A stretch of DNA of 64,000 bases. Source: Chloroflexota bacterium. Its GTDB lineage: Bacteria; Chloroflexota; Anaerolineae; Aggregatilineales; Phototrophicaceae. The number at the start of each line of letters is the position of its first letter. Within the stretch, counting starts at the first letter, position 1. Made by a program: the position numbers and the translations under genes. The stretch spans positions 124,001 to 188,000 of the forward strand of contig JACRPS010000011.1 in the NCBI GenBank assembly GCA_016223085.1, read 5' to 3'. The notes beneath the pieces are model-generated. The model saw only the letters and a list, made by a program, of their open reading frames with translations, made no database searches and had not been told where the DNA came from. Positions 27,101-36,764 of this stretch are shown here, piece after piece.

Positions 27101-28763
27101 TATCATGGCGATCTCTGGCTCAACCAAGGGCGGTTTCGGCCCGATCACCCAGTTGGCCGGTATGCGCGGCCTGATGGCCGACCCGTCCGGACGCATCATT
27201 GACCTGCCGATTCGCAGCCACTTCCGCGAAGGGCTGACGGCGCTGGAATACTTCATCTCCACGCACGGCGCGCGTAAAGGTCTGGCGGATACGGCGCTGC
27301 GTACTGCCGACGCGGGTTACCTCACCCGCCGTCTGGTGGATGTGGCGCAGGACGTGATCGTAAACCGTACCGACTGCGGTACGGAAGGTGGGATGTGGAT
27401 TCGCCGCGCCGACGACGTGGCCGGCCAGACGCTCTACGAACGGGTGATTGGCCGCTGCGCTGCCAGCGATACCTATGACCCGGAAACGGGTCACTTGATC
27501 GTGGCGCGCAACGAGATGATTGACGAAGATGTGGCTGATGCGCTGCAAAACAGCAAGATCGAAGCCGTTCACGTCCGCAGCCCGATGACCTGCGCCCTGA
27601 TTCACGGCATCTGCGCCCTGTGCTACGGACGCGACCTGGGACGCGGCGAAATGGTCGAAATCGGCGCGGCGGTCGGTATCATCGCGGCGCAGTCCATCGG
27701 CGAACCCGGCACGCAGCTCACGCTGCGGACGTTCCACACTGGTGGTACGGCGCAGGCCAGCGGTGACATCACCACCGGTCTGCCGCGCGTGGAAGAACTG
27801 TTTGAAGCCCGCAAGAAGCCAAAGGGCGAAGCGGTCGTGACGGACATCGCCGGCGTGGTACGGCTGACCAAACGCGAGGGCGTGCGTATCGCCACCGTGA
27901 TTGACAGCGAAGCCTTCAGCGAGAAGCATGAAATCCCGGTTGGCTGGGACCTTGACGTGGAAGACGAGCAGGAAGTTAAGGAAGGCGATACCGTTGCCCA
28001 CGAAGTCGGCGGCGACGGCAAGATTGTCGCCAAGATGCACGGCCTCGTCCACCTGGAAGGCCACACCCTGTACATCCGCTACGAACGGCGGCAGGAAGTG
28101 GAATACGAAATCCCGTCCAGCGCCCGGCTGCTGCCGGACGTGTTCGACGGCGCGGAAGTGTATGCCGGCCAGCAGTTGACCGAAGGCTCGAAGAACCCGC
28201 ACCGCATCCTGCGCATTCTGGGCGCGGAAGCCACGCAGCTTTACCTGTTGTCGGAAGTGCAGAAGGTGTACCGCAACCAGGGTGTGAACATCGCCGACAA
28301 GCATTTTGAGATCATGATTCGCAAGATGCTGTCGAAGGTGCAGATCACCCGCAGCGGCGACAGCCCGCTGCTGCCGGGCGAGTTGATTGATCGGCTGCAA
28401 CTGCTGGACATCAACGAAAAACTGATTGCCCAGGGCAGGGAGCCAGCCTCCGGCGCGCCGGTGCTGCTTGGTATCACCAAGTGCGCCCTCAGCACGGACA
28501 GCTTCCTGTCGGCGGCCAGCTTCCAGCACACCATCAAGGTGCTGGCCGGCGCGGCCATCGAAGGCAAGATGGACAGCCTGTACGGCCTGAAGGAAAACGT
28601 CATCATCGGCAAGCTGATTCCAGCGGGCACGGGCTTCCACACCTATCAGGACCGCGAAATGGTCGCGCCGAATGTGACGCTGGAGGCGCAGGGCGCTTAT
28701 GACGTGGCGACCGAAGGCTTCGACGACAGCGACGGCCTGGAAGAAATGGGCGTAGATCAATAA
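24186..28763 (+). CDS. rpoC: DNA-directed RNA polymerase beta' subunit
   Basis: 1525 residues from TTG, justified by AGGAGG seven bases upstream and the conserved [20 protein letters not shown] start. It has the N-terminal zinc site (C59, C61, C74, C77), the catalytic [12 protein letters not shown] near 625, [20 protein letters not shown] (bridge helix/trigger loop region), and the second zinc cysteines near 1063 and 1136-1146. Residues about 150-320 are an inserted, strongly coiled-coil segment between the zinc finger and the clamp, absent from E. coli. rpoB is not adjacent: the upstream gene is carbonic anhydrase, and rpoC has its own promoter. Confidence 0.97.
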   Translation: MEAKDFSALRISLASPEQIRSWSYGEVTKPETINYRRLRPEKDGLFCEAIFGPTRDWQCYCGKYKNVRYRGIVCDKCGVEVTRASVRRERMGHIELAAPVAHVWYTRRVPSYLGLLLDVSRRNLDRVLYFAQYVVTHVDEEARNKALARIEREVAQKETMIGGDIEDQHAVIRSERDTALGELESRAQAINSHYDSELSRLSDEVMQEAQSVQNRVESLLGQVAPADINFSKTNTVIVAKGEVVESDSISRIQSVVNNYLSDLQSEIEDLRQNDLKNLDQEADSISSEAATTMEGQRSELDTRLQQIRQAAEKARSELQDLHVLQFLSETRYRELKSRYGQVFQADMGAEAFYKILQNMELERLAKELWHEVRTTRSKQRKKKATKRLRVVESLRKSNNRPEWMILTVLPVIPPDLRPMVQLDGGRFATSDLNDLYRRVINRNNRLKHLLELGAPDVIVRNEKRMLQEAVDSLIDNSQRGKALSRRGRRELKSLSDMLKGKKGRFRRNLLGKRVDYSGRSVIVIGPKLKLHQCGLPKTMALELYRPFVISRLVRHNYASNVKGAKRIIEREKPEVWEVLEEVIKERPVLLNRAPTLHRLGIQAFEPQLVEGKAIQIHPLVCAAFNADFDGDQMAVHVPLSDKAVQEARELMLSTRNLLKPADGQPIVGPSKDMVLGNYYLTMDPTVEIISRQDRADDFRTMSVLNEGRFRVGIAYRTPGYYYVQNHEVPGVVLFEDVTETDANGRVKVVEKAIDRTIRAVVEGEVDCMIANAYEMKKLMKKRKLDDVLEIANLHERRHVVDMDEVEYLYNLGMVGLHTPILLGNVYDTRSPQAEPEITTVGRAIFNRILPDEMRFVQDTMGKKPLQDLVAKCYQKLGADRTTDVVDAIKNLGFHYATISGTTIAVADLTIPEERKDILAEAEGVVERAERDFRRGLLTEEERYQITIDEWNRAKDLLQDKIRGALDPFGPIAIMAISGSTKGGFGPITQLAGMRGLMADPSGRIIDLPIRSHFREGLTALEYFISTHGARKGLADTALRTADAGYLTRRLVDVAQDVIVNRTDCGTEGGMWIRRADDVAGQTLYERVIGRCAASDTYDPETGHLIVARNEMIDEDVADALQNSKIEAVHVRSPMTCALIHGICALCYGRDLGRGEMVEIGAAVGIIAAQSIGEPGTQLTLRTFHTGGTAQASGDITTGLPRVEELFEARKKPKGEAVVTDIAGVVRLTKREGVRIATVIDSEAFSEKHEIPVGWDLDVEDEQEVKEGDTVAHEVGGDGKIVAKMHGLVHLEGHTLYIRYERRQEVEYEIPSSARLLPDVFDGAEVYAGQQLTEGSKNPHRILRILGAEATQLYLLSEVQKVYRNQGVNIADKHFEIMIRKMLSKVQITRSGDSPLLPGELIDRLQLLDINEKLIAQGREPASGAPVLLGITKCALSTDSFLSAASFQHTIKVLAGAAIEGKMDSLYGLKENVIIGKLIPAGTGFHTYQDREMVAPNVTLEAQGAYDVATEGFDDSDGLEEMGVDQ

Positions 28764-28773
28764 CTCAAAAATG

Positions 28774-28801
28774 CAGGGGCACGATCTATCGTGTCCCTAC
28801 A
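28774..28801. repeat. Palindrome 7 (GGGACACGAT type)
   Basis: GCAGGGGCACGAT ... ATCGTGTCCCTAC with one internal mismatch, 10 nt after the rpoC stop. It is first of three elements in 121 nt. Confidence 0.85.
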
Positions 28802-28818
28802 ACCGCGTGAACAATACG

Positions 28819-28848
28819 TAGGGGCGGGTTTTGAAACCCGCCCCTACA
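28819..28848. repeat. Palindrome 8 (GGGGCGGGT type)
   Basis: Arms GTAGGGGCGGGTTT and AAACCCGCCCCTAC, 14 bp perfect, around TG. It sits between palindromes 7 and 9 in the rpoC-glycosidase convergent gap. Confidence 0.92.
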
Positions 28849-28866
28849 TGTTTACGCTATCTTCTG

Positions 28867-28894
28867 TAAGGGCGAACCGGCGGTTCGCCCCTCC
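28867..28894. repeat. Palindrome 9 (GGGCGAACC type)
   Basis: Arms GGGCGAACC and GGTTCGCCC around GGC, with partly preserved GTA ends. It lies 18 nt after the stop of the minus-strand glycosidase gene. Confidence 0.85.
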
Positions 28895-28912
28895 GTTTGT
28901 CATTTGGCCTTA

Positions 28913-30394
28913 CTACCCACTTCTGCCGCCGGGACACACCGCATAGGATTCAAGCTGTGGAATATCCGTGTGGATGGCGTCGTACAGCATCCAGTAGGCA
29001 GCGCGTTCCCGGGGTGCGCCGCGCGGGATGATGAGGCTGTAGGCAGCACGCTCGTCGCGGTTTTCGACCAGCCCGGCCAGCGTGGCAAAATTCAGATTCC
29101 ACAGAATCATCGGCCCCATGTAATCCCGTTCCTGCGCCATCTCGAAGGCGCGGATGATGTAATTCCCCTGTTCGCACTCATCGGTGTACGTCATCCAGGG
29201 TTCCGGCGCTTCGCCTGCCAGCGCTGTCCACGACGCCCAGCCAAACTCGGTCGCCCACAACTGGGCGCTACTGTGGCCGCTCTCCACCATGATCTCGCGG
29301 TAATCCTCGATATTGTCGAGGAAGAAGAAATGCGGGTCATCATCCCACCCCGGCTCCGGGTCCGGCTGGCAGCAGCGCGCATCCGGCGGGTTGCCCCAGC
29401 CATAAGGATGGATACCTACCGCCACATCGCGGTAGTTCGCCAGACCGGCGGCGTACATCTGCCGCAGGTAAGCGCGGTCATCCACCGAGCCAGGATTATC
29501 GCCGGTCGGCGCGAGTCCGGCGGTTATCACGGTCATGGTTGGTGAATAGCGTCGGATGGCCTGATACGCGGGCGCAAACAGACGCATGTATTCACCGCCG
29601 TTGATTGGTTTGCCCTGCCACTCGCGCTGCAAATTGGGTTCGTTCCAGACTTCAACTGCCGCGATGGACGGCCCCATTTCGTTCAGGATGATGCCGATAA
29701 ACGTTGCCAGCATGGCCGGGTCGTCCGGCGGGCCGTCTTCGGTCTGGTTGGAACGTGCCCAGTTCGGCGCTTTGGCGACACTGATGAGAACGTTCAACCC
29801 CTGGTTGCGAGCCGTTTCCAGATAGATTTCCAGCCGGCGGAAGTCTTCCGTGATGTCCTGCGGGCCGTTTGGCTGGTAAATCTCCCACGCTACCTGCACC
29901 TTCACCCACTTCACGCCCAGCCGCGCGATGTCCGCCAGCGCCTGATTCCAGTCATTCTGATCGAGCGTCGGGTCAAGCTGAATCCCCATCCGGCTGGGGT
30001 CGAGCGTTGGAAGCGGGGTCGGCGTTGGACCGCTTGGCGTTGGGCTGGGGCCGGTGGTGGCGGTAGCTGTTGGCGTCGGGGTGCTGGTCGCGCGCGGCGT
30101 TGAAGTTGGTGGCAGGGTATAACCTGGCTCAATCACCGAACCCACCGGCGTCACCGTTGGCCCGGTCGGTGTTGCAGTCGGCGTCAGTGTCGCCGTCGGT
30201 GATGCCGTTGCCGTGCCGGTATCCGCTGTGGCTTCCGCCGTCACCGCCAGCGTCGGAACGGCAGCGAGCGCCGGTTCGGTCTGCGGCGTGGGGGTGATGT
30301 AGATGTAAATCGGCTCCTGCGGTTTGCAGGCCGCCAGCAGTACCAGCAGCGTTACGATACAGAGCAGTGATCGCGTGTGTCTGTTTGTTTTCAT
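28913..30394 (-). CDS. Lipoprotein glycoside hydrolase-like (GH5/GH39-type TIM barrel)
   Basis: 493 residues. The lipoprotein signal has lipobox LLAAC at about 19-23. A P/T-rich linker (about 35-140) tethers the catalytic part. The barrel shows VEVWNEPNLQREW with the acid/base glutamate in WNEP (near 255), GIHPYGWGNPPD, and a candidate nucleophile glutamate in LWATEFGWAS (near 390). This order is that of clan GH-A enzymes (GH5, GH39 and relatives). It acts outside the membrane on an unknown glycan. The linker's repeated Thr/Pro codons make the DNA look repetitive, but the frame is open. Confidence 0.82.
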   Translation of the reverse strand: MKTNRHTRSLLCIVTLLVLLAACKPQEPIYIYITPTPQTEPALAAVPTLAVTAEATADTGTATASPTATLTPTATPTGPTVTPVGSVIEPGYTLPPTSTPRATSTPTPTATATTGPSPTPSGPTPTPLPTLDPSRMGIQLDPTLDQNDWNQALADIARLGVKWVKVQVAWEIYQPNGPQDITEDFRRLEIYLETARNQGLNVLISVAKAPNWARSNQTEDGPPDDPAMLATFIGIILNEMGPSIAAVEVWNEPNLQREWQGKPINGGEYMRLFAPAYQAIRRYSPTMTVITAGLAPTGDNPGSVDDRAYLRQMYAAGLANYRDVAVGIHPYGWGNPPDARCCQPDPEPGWDDDPHFFFLDNIEDYREIMVESGHSSAQLWATEFGWASWTALAGEAPEPWMTYTDECEQGNYIIRAFEMAQERDYMGPMILWNLNFATLAGLVENRDERAAYSLIIPRGAPRERAAYWMLYDAIHTDIPQLESYAVCPGGRSG

Positions 30395-30526
30395 AGGGGC
30401 GAGATACTACCACAGCCCACCGGAACAGACCAGACACAGGCATGGAAAAGGCGGGCAACCGTAGGGCAAGGCACCCACCGGTTTGTACGGATATGCTGTT
30501 CCGCCTCCGTGCCCGGATTCCCCCGA

Positions 30527-30555
30527 TTTACCTGCCAGCGCAGTTGTGGTATAAT
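30527..30555 (+). promoter_or_regulatory. Predicted promoter for gyrA
   Basis: TTTACC (30527-30532), 17 nt, TATAAT (30550-30555). About 93 nt before the preferred ATG at 30655. It lies in the divergent gap with the glycosidase gene. Confidence 0.6.
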
Positions 30556-30654
30556 AGAACACACGTTCAAATTTGACAGCATACTCACCTACCCCTAGAA
30601 TGAGCAGCGTAAGGTATGGCTAATCACAAAAATGGTGCTTCCAAGGAACTTCCC

Positions 30655-33123
30655 ATGAGCAATAGCTCGGTCCGCCAGGTGAACATCGGGCAGGAAATGC
30701 GTGATGCTTATCTGGATTACGCGATGAGCGTGATTGTCTCCCGTGCCCTGCCCGACGCCCGCGACGGCCTCAAGCCCGTCCACCGGCGTATTCTGTATGC
30801 CATGTATGATATGGGGATTCGCTCTGACACGCCTTACAAAAAGAGCGCCCGTATCGTCGGTGAAGTCCTCGGTAAATACCATCCGCATGGCGATGCCGCC
30901 GTGTACGAGGCAATGGTGCGGCTGGCGCAGGACTTCTCCATGCGCTACACGCTGGTGGACGGCCAGGGCAACTTCGGCAGTATTGACGGTGACGGCCCGG
31001 CAGCCATGCGTTATACCGAAGCGCGCATGGCCGAAATCGGCGATGAACTGCTGGCGGATATTAACAAAAACACGGTTGATTTTGTTGAAAACTTCGACGG
31101 CAGCCTGACCGAACCGGTGCTGCTGCCGTGCAGCATCCCGAACCTGCTGGTGAACGGCTCGTCCGGCATCGCCGTTGGTATGTCCACCAACATCCCGCCG
31201 CACAACCTGGGCGAAGTCTGCGACGCGCTGGTGTATATGCTCAACAACTGGGACAAGCTGGACGATGTGGGCGTGGAAGACCTGATGCGCTTTATCAAAG
31301 GGCCGGACTTCCCTACCGGCGGTCTGGTGTACCGCCACATTGACGGGCAGGAAAACGGCGAGGACACGCTGGTTTCGGCCTATGCGACCGGGCGCGGCAA
31401 GATCACGGTGCGGGCGAAAGTCCACATCGAAGACATGGGGCGCGGCAAGCAGCGCATTATCGTCAGCGAACTGCCCTACCAGACCAACAAAGCCTCGCTG
31501 GTCGAACGCGTGGCCGATCTGGTGCGCGATGGCAAACTGGAAGGTATCGCCGACCTGCGTGATGAGTCTGACCGGCAGGGGTTGCGGCTGGTGATCGAAC
31601 TCCAGCGCGGCGCGGAAGCCAAGCCGATCCTCAACCGTCTATTCCAACTGACACAGCTACAGGAAACGTTCAGCATCATCATGCTGGCGCTGGTGGACAA
31701 CGAGCCGCGCCTGCTGACACTCAAACAGGCGCTGAAGGTTTATCTCGATCACCGGCTGGTGGTTATCAGGCGCCGCAGCGAATTTGATCTGGCGCGCGCC
31801 AAAGAACGCGCGCACATCCTCGAAGGTTATCTCAAGGCGCTGGACGCGCTCGACCAGGTAATCGCCACCATTCGCAAATCGCAGACGGTAGAAACAGCGC
31901 GCACCAATCTGCAAAAGCTGCTCAAGATTGACGAAATCCAGGCGCAGGCCATCCTCGACATGCAGCTTCGCCGGCTGGCGGCGCTGGAACGCAAGAAGAT
32001 CGAGGACGAATACAAGGAAAAGGTCAAGCTCATCAAGTATCTGGAAGGGCTGCTCAAGAGTCCGCAGAAGATGCGTGAGGTGATTGCGGAAGAACTGGGC
32101 GTGATTAAGTCGGCCTATGGCGACCGCCGCCGCACCATCATTGTTGAAGGTACAGCTACGACCGTGCTGACCAGCGAATCGCTGGTGCCCGCCGACGATA
32201 CCTGGGTGACGCTGACGGTGGAAGGCAAACTGGGGCGCAGCGCGGAAAACGTGCCGCCGAAAGTGACTGCCGACGTGGCCGACCCGCCGCGCTTCATCAT
32301 CGGCAGCAACACCAGCCATGCCCTGTACCTGTTCACGGCGGATGGCCGCTGCGCCACGATTCCGGTGCATCAACTGCCGCAGATTCACGACGACACCGAG
32401 GGCGCGCCGTTTGGCAGTCTGACTCCGTTGAAAGACCAGCCGGAAATCACTGCCGTTCTCAGCCTGCCCAACGATCTGCAAACTGGCTTCCTGATGCTGG
32501 TCACGGACTCTGGCGAGGTCAAACGGCTGCGGATGGAGGACGTGCCTGGTATCAGTTCCAACGCCTTTACCGTGATGGACGTGGAGCAGGAAGACCGGCT
32601 CGGCTGGGTGCTGCCGACCACCGGCCAGGACGACATCATTCTGGTCACGGCGCAGGCCCAGGCGATCCGCTTCAGCGAGGAGGACGTTCGCCCGACCGGC
32701 CTGCCCGCTGGCGGGATGCGTGGCATCAAACTGGCCGGGCAGCGTGACCGCGTGGTCGGGGCGATGGTCGCCAGAGAGGGCCGGCTGGTATGGTCCATCA
32801 CCGACGACGGCGTTGCCAAATCGTCGCCTGTCTCCGATTACCCGGTGCAGGGGCGCGCCGGTCAGGGTGTCATTGCCATGCGCCTGCCGAAGCAGAGTAC
32901 AGAACTGGCTGCCGCCACCATTGGCCGCCCGGACGACAACATCGTAGTGCTGACCAACCGCAATAAGGCGCTGTATATGCGGCTGGGACGCGCGCCGCAG
33001 GTGGCGCGGGGCAAACCCGGCGGAGATATTATCCTGTCGCTGCGGTCCAAGGAACGGGTGGTGGCAGTGGTGAATTACCAGCCGCGCCTGCTGGAAGCCC
33101 AGCCGCAGAACGGCACAAAATGA
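30655..33123 (+). CDS. gyrA: DNA gyrase (type II topoisomerase) subunit A
   Basis: 822 residues. The ATG at 30655 is preferred because AAGGA lies seven bases upstream and the family starts near [18 protein letters not shown]; an ATG at 30616 would add 13 residues. The catalytic tyrosine is in [10 protein letters not shown] (about 120). The quinolone region reads [13 protein letters not shown], with alanine and glutamate where E. coli has Ser83 and Asp87. The C-terminal propeller has a weak GyrA-box, QGRAGQG instead of QRRGGKG. Gyrase is more likely than topoisomerase IV, but the weak box leaves some doubt. No gyrB is nearby. Confidence 0.9.
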   Translation: MSNSSVRQVNIGQEMRDAYLDYAMSVIVSRALPDARDGLKPVHRRILYAMYDMGIRSDTPYKKSARIVGEVLGKYHPHGDAAVYEAMVRLAQDFSMRYTLVDGQGNFGSIDGDGPAAMRYTEARMAEIGDELLADINKNTVDFVENFDGSLTEPVLLPCSIPNLLVNGSSGIAVGMSTNIPPHNLGEVCDALVYMLNNWDKLDDVGVEDLMRFIKGPDFPTGGLVYRHIDGQENGEDTLVSAYATGRGKITVRAKVHIEDMGRGKQRIIVSELPYQTNKASLVERVADLVRDGKLEGIADLRDESDRQGLRLVIELQRGAEAKPILNRLFQLTQLQETFSIIMLALVDNEPRLLTLKQALKVYLDHRLVVIRRRSEFDLARAKERAHILEGYLKALDALDQVIATIRKSQTVETARTNLQKLLKIDEIQAQAILDMQLRRLAALERKKIEDEYKEKVKLIKYLEGLLKSPQKMREVIAEELGVIKSAYGDRRRTIIVEGTATTVLTSESLVPADDTWVTLTVEGKLGRSAENVPPKVTADVADPPRFIIGSNTSHALYLFTADGRCATIPVHQLPQIHDDTEGAPFGSLTPLKDQPEITAVLSLPNDLQTGFLMLVTDSGEVKRLRMEDVPGISSNAFTVMDVEQEDRLGWVLPTTGQDDIILVTAQAQAIRFSEEDVRPTGLPAGGMRGIKLAGQRDRVVGAMVAREGRLVWSITDDGVAKSSPVSDYPVQGRAGQGVIAMRLPKQSTELAAATIGRPDDNIVVLTNRNKALYMRLGRAPQVARGKPGGDIILSLRSKERVVAVVNYQPRLLEAQPQNGTK

Positions 33124-33127
33124 CCTG

Positions 33128-33155
33128 GTAGGGACACGATAAATCGTGTCCCTGC
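33128..33155. repeat. Palindrome 10 (GGGACACGAT type)
   Basis: GTAGGGACACGAT ... ATCGTGTCCCTGC around AA, 4 nt after the gyrA stop. Confidence 0.9.
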
Positions 33156-33165
33156 ATAAAATGGT

Positions 33166-34350
33166 CTACAGGACTCGTTCGGCTTCTGCCTGAATTTCTG
33201 CCAGCAGTTCCTGGAGGTTACGGGCGGGTGACACACCAAGCGAGTTCTCCAGTTCAGCTTCCAGCCGGCGGTAGGTGGCAATGGCGTCATCGCGCATCCC
33301 AAGCTGCCGGTACAGCAGCATGATGCTGCGCGCCAGGTCTTCCCGCTGCGGGTTGGTCGCGGAGGCGCGGACATACAGCCCCAGGGACTCTTCCAGCCTG
33401 CCGGACTGTTCCATCAGCTTGCCCAGGCCGATCAGGGCTTCGCCGTAATTCTGGGTGATTTCCTGACGGCGCTTCTCCGCCCAGTCCATGTCAATTGAAC
33501 TCAGAAATTCACCCCGGTACAGCGTTGTGGCATACGTTAGCAAACGGGTGGCTTCCTCAGGTTCGGCAACCGCGCTGTCCTGCACCATCTCGTTAAACAG
33601 TGCCGAGTCGTACAGCAGGTCAATGTTGGGCGCGATGCGGTAGAAGCCTGACCAGTACACCGTCAGGTCAACACCCAGCACTTCGCTGATCTTGCGTTTG
33701 GTGACGTGGAACACGTTGGTAGCCTCCCGCGTGGGCAGGTTCGGCCAGAAGGTTTCAAAAATCTGGCTGCGTGTGGTCATACCCCGGTCCACCAGATAGA
33801 AAAACAGCGCGCGCGGCAGCGTGCCATCCCAGTTATCCACGTTGCGACCGTTGAGCATGACGCGGCCACTGCCCAGCGCCCGCACCTCCAGCAGATACGT
33901 ATTGTCTTCCTGGTTGGCATAATCCGGTAGCATCAGCGCCTTGTCTACCGGCACAAAGACCGTCTGCGCGCGAATCTCCGGCCTGCGATAGATAAACTCC
34001 GGCATTCTTCGGGTGACCACCACGATACGCCCGGTACTGCGATTCAGCAGATCAGTTACGAATGCTTCGAGAGCCTCCGGCAGGGCGCGGTCGGCCTCGT
34101 CCAGCGCGATCACGGCAGCCCGCTTCAGGTCGCCCTGCTGCTGTTCCAGCGCGCTGTCCAACTGCTGGCGAAGCTGCTCCGCCGTCAGTTGGTCGCCCTC
34201 GCACCGGACGTAAACCGAACTGCTGTCCTGGAGAACCAGATGTAGTAGACGGTGCTGGTAGGTGTAATTGGGATGCGCAATGACCAGCCGGGCGGTCGAA
34301 CTGATATTTTCCATCTGACGGGTAGCAAGTTCTTGTAACAGATCAATCAT
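33166..34350 (-). CDS. BTAD-type transcriptional regulator with vestigial ATPase domain
   Basis: 394 residues. The C-terminal 150 residues are tetratricopeptide-like helices of the bacterial transcriptional activation domain (YGEALIGLGKLMEQSGRLEE, MLLYRQLGMRDDAIATYRRL). Before it (about 165-245) is a winged-helix of OmpR/SARP type (RSQIFETFWPNLP, NVFHVTKRKISEVLG). The first 150 residues look like the rest of a STAND ATPase: AAVIALDEADRALPEA resembles Walker B and IVVVTRRMPEF a sensor 1, but no Walker A is present. Relatives act as activators of secondary metabolism or stress genes. It has its own promoter. Confidence 0.78.
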   Translation of the reverse strand: MIDLLQELATRQMENISSTARLVIAHPNYTYQHRLLHLVLQDSSSVYVRCEGDQLTAEQLRQQLDSALEQQQGDLKRAAVIALDEADRALPEALEAFVTDLLNRSTGRIVVVTRRMPEFIYRRPEIRAQTVFVPVDKALMLPDYANQEDNTYLLEVRALGSGRVMLNGRNVDNWDGTLPRALFFYLVDRGMTTRSQIFETFWPNLPTREATNVFHVTKRKISEVLGVDLTVYWSGFYRIAPNIDLLYDSALFNEMVQDSAVAEPEEATRLLTYATTLYRGEFLSSIDMDWAEKRRQEITQNYGEALIGLGKLMEQSGRLEESLGLYVRASATNPQREDLARSIMLLYRQLGMRDDAIATYRRLEAELENSLGVSPARNLQELLAEIQAEAERVL

Positions 34351-34415
34351 GTTTTTATCCTGTTTAGCAGCCTAAACGACCCCGGACGTGGCGCACAAGT
34401 TGTTATAAAACGAGT

Positions 34416-34444
34416 ATTATAATCTCATCATTAGTATCTTGCAA
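34416..34444 (-). promoter_or_regulatory. Predicted promoter for the BTAD regulator (minus strand)
   Basis: Read on the minus strand: TTGCAA (34444-34439), 17 nt, TATAAT (34421-34416), about 65 nt before the start codon at 34350. Confidence 0.6.
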
Positions 34445-34470
34445 ATGAAAGGCGACATATAACGGAGCGC

Positions 34471-36648
34471 TTAGGGATAACTTTTGGCGGAAGATAGGAC
34501 TAAGAACCCATGCATCAGCCGGCTTGGCAGTGCCAGAGCTTTATGGATGGCGGTGGTCAGGCCATGTTCCGCCGTGACCTGCACTTTGGTCATACTTACT
34601 TTTTCGTCGGCGATGACGGTGCTGATGTCCCGCATTAAGCCTTCACGATCATAGGCGATGATCTCCAGGGGCACACTGTAATGCTGCTCGACCGCCAGCG
34701 ATCCCCAGTTGACCTGTATCAGCCGCTCCGGTTCCAGGGTGGACTGAATGTTGCTACAGTCCTGCCGGTGAACCTTCACTCCCTGCCCGCGCGTGACAAA
34801 ACCGATAATGGGGTCGCCGTAGACCGGATTACAGCAGCTTGCCAGTTTGACCAGCATCCCGCCCATACCCATCACGTCTACGCCATCTGCTGGCGTTTTA
34901 GGAAGCTGCGACGGCGTTTCAACCAGCCGGTCGGCCTGCGCTTCCCGCGCCTGCTGCTGGCGGCGCTCGTTTTCCAGAATCCGGCCAGAAATCTGCGCGC
35001 CGGTTACATCACCAGAGCCAACCGCCGCCAGGAAATCTTCGGTCTTTTCATAACCAAACAGCGCCGATACCGTTTCAAACGCCATCTGGTCGAGTCCCAG
35101 CCGCTTCAGCTCACGTTCCAGCACGTCACGGCCATTGATGATATGTTTTTCGCGGTCGAGTTTGCGGAAGTACTGGCGGATTTTTTCACGGGCGCGGGCG
35201 GTTTTGACATAACCCAGGTCAGGGTTCAGCCAGTCCAGGCTGGGGCCGCCGCGCTTCGAGGTGAGGATTTCCACCTGGTCGCCGGTGTGCAGGTTATACG
35301 TCAGGTTGACCAGCCGCCCCTGCACCTTCGCGCCCCGGCAGCGGTGGCCGATGTCAGTGTGGATATGGTAGGCAAAATCAATCGGCGTTGCGCCGTGGGG
35401 CAAGTCCACAATGTCGCCCTTGGGCGTGAACACGTACACGCGGTCCTGAAAGACCTCGTTTTTCATCGTGTCCACAAACGTTTCGGCGTCCGCGTCCTTG
35501 TCCACTTCCGGGCCGAATTCCATCAGGCGGCGCAGGTAGCTCAGGCGCTTTTCAAACGACTCGTCGCGCAGGCCGCTTTTACCCTCTTTATAGCGCCAGT
35601 GAGCGGCGATGCCGTACTCCGCGTCCTCGTGCATCTCCCAGGTGCGGATTTGCACTTCGAGCGTTTTGCCCTGGTTGTCCAGCACGGCGGTGTGCAGGCT
35701 GCGGTAGAAGTTATCTTTCGGGGAAGCGATGTAGTCGTCAAATTCGCCGGGGATAGGCCGCCACAGGTTATGCACCACCCCCAGCACCTGGTAACATTGT
35801 ATCTGCGTGTCCACAATCACCCGCAGGGCACGAATATCATAGATTTGCGACAGCGGGCGCTGTTTGCGCTCCATCTTGCGGTAAATGCCGTAGATGTGCT
35901 TCGGGCGGCCACTGATGAGCACCTTCTCGATGCCATAGGCTTTGAGCGCCTCGCGCAGCGTTTGCGCCACCTCGGCGATATAGGCTTCGCGGTCAGGGCG
36001 GCGTTCGTCCAGGCTCTTGGCAATCGCCTTGTAGGTTTCCGGCTGTAAGTAGCGGAAACTGAGGTCTTCCAGTTCCCACTTGATCTGCCAGATGCCCAGC
36101 CGGTTCGCCAGCGGCGCGAAGATGTCCAGCGTTTCCTGGGCTTTCTGGCGCTGCTTCTCCGGCGTCATATAGCCCAGCGTCCGCATGTTATGCAGCCGGT
36201 CGGCCAGCTTGACCAGCACTACTCGCACATCGTCGCCCATCGCCAGCAGCATTTTGCGGAAATATTCCAGTTCCTTGTCAGCAGTGCGGCTGCGTTTGTC
36301 CTTCTCGACCTTGATCGGCAGATTCTTCAATTTGCTCACGCCGTCCACAATTCGGGCGACGTTGGGGCCAAATTCGAGCCGCAGTTCTTCGATGGTGATG
36401 GAGGTGTCTTCGACGACATCATGCAGTAGCGCGGCGGCGACGGCTTCGGCGTCCAGCTTCATCTCCGCCAGAATATTCGCCACCGCCAGACAATGTGTGA
36501 AGTATGGCTCGCCCGACTGCCGGTACTGCCCCGCGTGGGCTGCCTCTGCCCGCCGGTAGGCGCGCTCAATCAGGAGCTGATCGTGGGGCGTCAGATCGGG
36601 CAGCAGCTCCAACAGCGATTGCAGATTCAGCGCAGCGACGGCCTGCAT
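34471..36648 (-). CDS. rel: Bifunctional (p)ppGpp synthetase/hydrolase
   Basis: 725 residues from the ATG at 36648, chosen because GAGG lies seven bases upstream. The HD hydrolase domain (about 25-180) keeps ALLHDVVEDT. The synthetase domain (about 225-355) has YDIRALRVIV, ASPKDNFYRSLHT and EVQIRTWEMH. A TGS domain (about 385-445) has VFTPKGDIVDLPHGATPIDF. A zinc-finger-like SCCNP region and an ACT domain close the protein. It makes and breaks the alarmone during starvation. Downstream of VTAEHGLTT the ACT domain loses family likeness (see findings). Confidence 0.94.
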   Translation of the reverse strand: MQAVAALNLQSLLELLPDLTPHDQLLIERAYRRAEAAHAGQYRQSGEPYFTHCLAVANILAEMKLDAEAVAAALLHDVVEDTSITIEELRLEFGPNVARIVDGVSKLKNLPIKVEKDKRSRTADKELEYFRKMLLAMGDDVRVVLVKLADRLHNMRTLGYMTPEKQRQKAQETLDIFAPLANRLGIWQIKWELEDLSFRYLQPETYKAIAKSLDERRPDREAYIAEVAQTLREALKAYGIEKVLISGRPKHIYGIYRKMERKQRPLSQIYDIRALRVIVDTQIQCYQVLGVVHNLWRPIPGEFDDYIASPKDNFYRSLHTAVLDNQGKTLEVQIRTWEMHEDAEYGIAAHWRYKEGKSGLRDESFEKRLSYLRRLMEFGPEVDKDADAETFVDTMKNEVFQDRVYVFTPKGDIVDLPHGATPIDFAYHIHTDIGHRCRGAKVQGRLVNLTYNLHTGDQVEILTSKRGGPSLDWLNPDLGYVKTARAREKIRQYFRKLDREKHIINGRDVLERELKRLGLDQMAFETVSALFGYEKTEDFLAAVGSGDVTGAQISGRILENERRQQQAREAQADRLVETPSQLPKTPADGVDVMGMGGMLVKLASCCNPVYGDPIIGFVTRGQGVKVHRQDCSNIQSTLEPERLIQVNWGSLAVEQHYSVPLEIIAYDREGLMRDISTVIADEKVSMTKVQVTAEHGLTTAIHKALALPSRLMHGFLVLSSAKSYP

Positions 36649-36721
36649 ACGGCACCTCGGCATTCTCACACGCAACTATTATAAATCAGACCGGTCAGGT
36701 GTAACAGGCTGTTGACACACT

Positions 36722-36730
36722 TGCTATAAT
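36722..36730 (+). promoter_or_regulatory. Predicted extended -10 promoter for moeA
   Basis: TGCTATAAT is a TGn extended -10 element 34 nt before the moeA ATG. The TTGACA seven bases before it is too close to act as its -35. Confidence 0.5.
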
Positions 36731-36764
36731 AGACGGCTGATACCAGTAGCGGACGATACATACG

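Noticed and set aside
27120-28760. 546-codon open frame antisense to rpoC
   Set aside because: It lies wholly opposite a highly conserved gene, has low-complexity H/V/A-rich composition, and shows no family motif. It is a shadow of GC-rich codon use.
34681-36048. 455-codon open frame antisense to rel
   Set aside because: Same reason: an antisense shadow of a well-conserved gene.
36712-36730. TTGACA and TATAAT as one promoter before moeA
   Set aside because: Only 7 nt separate the boxes, too short for sigma70. The TGn extended -10 explanation was kept instead.
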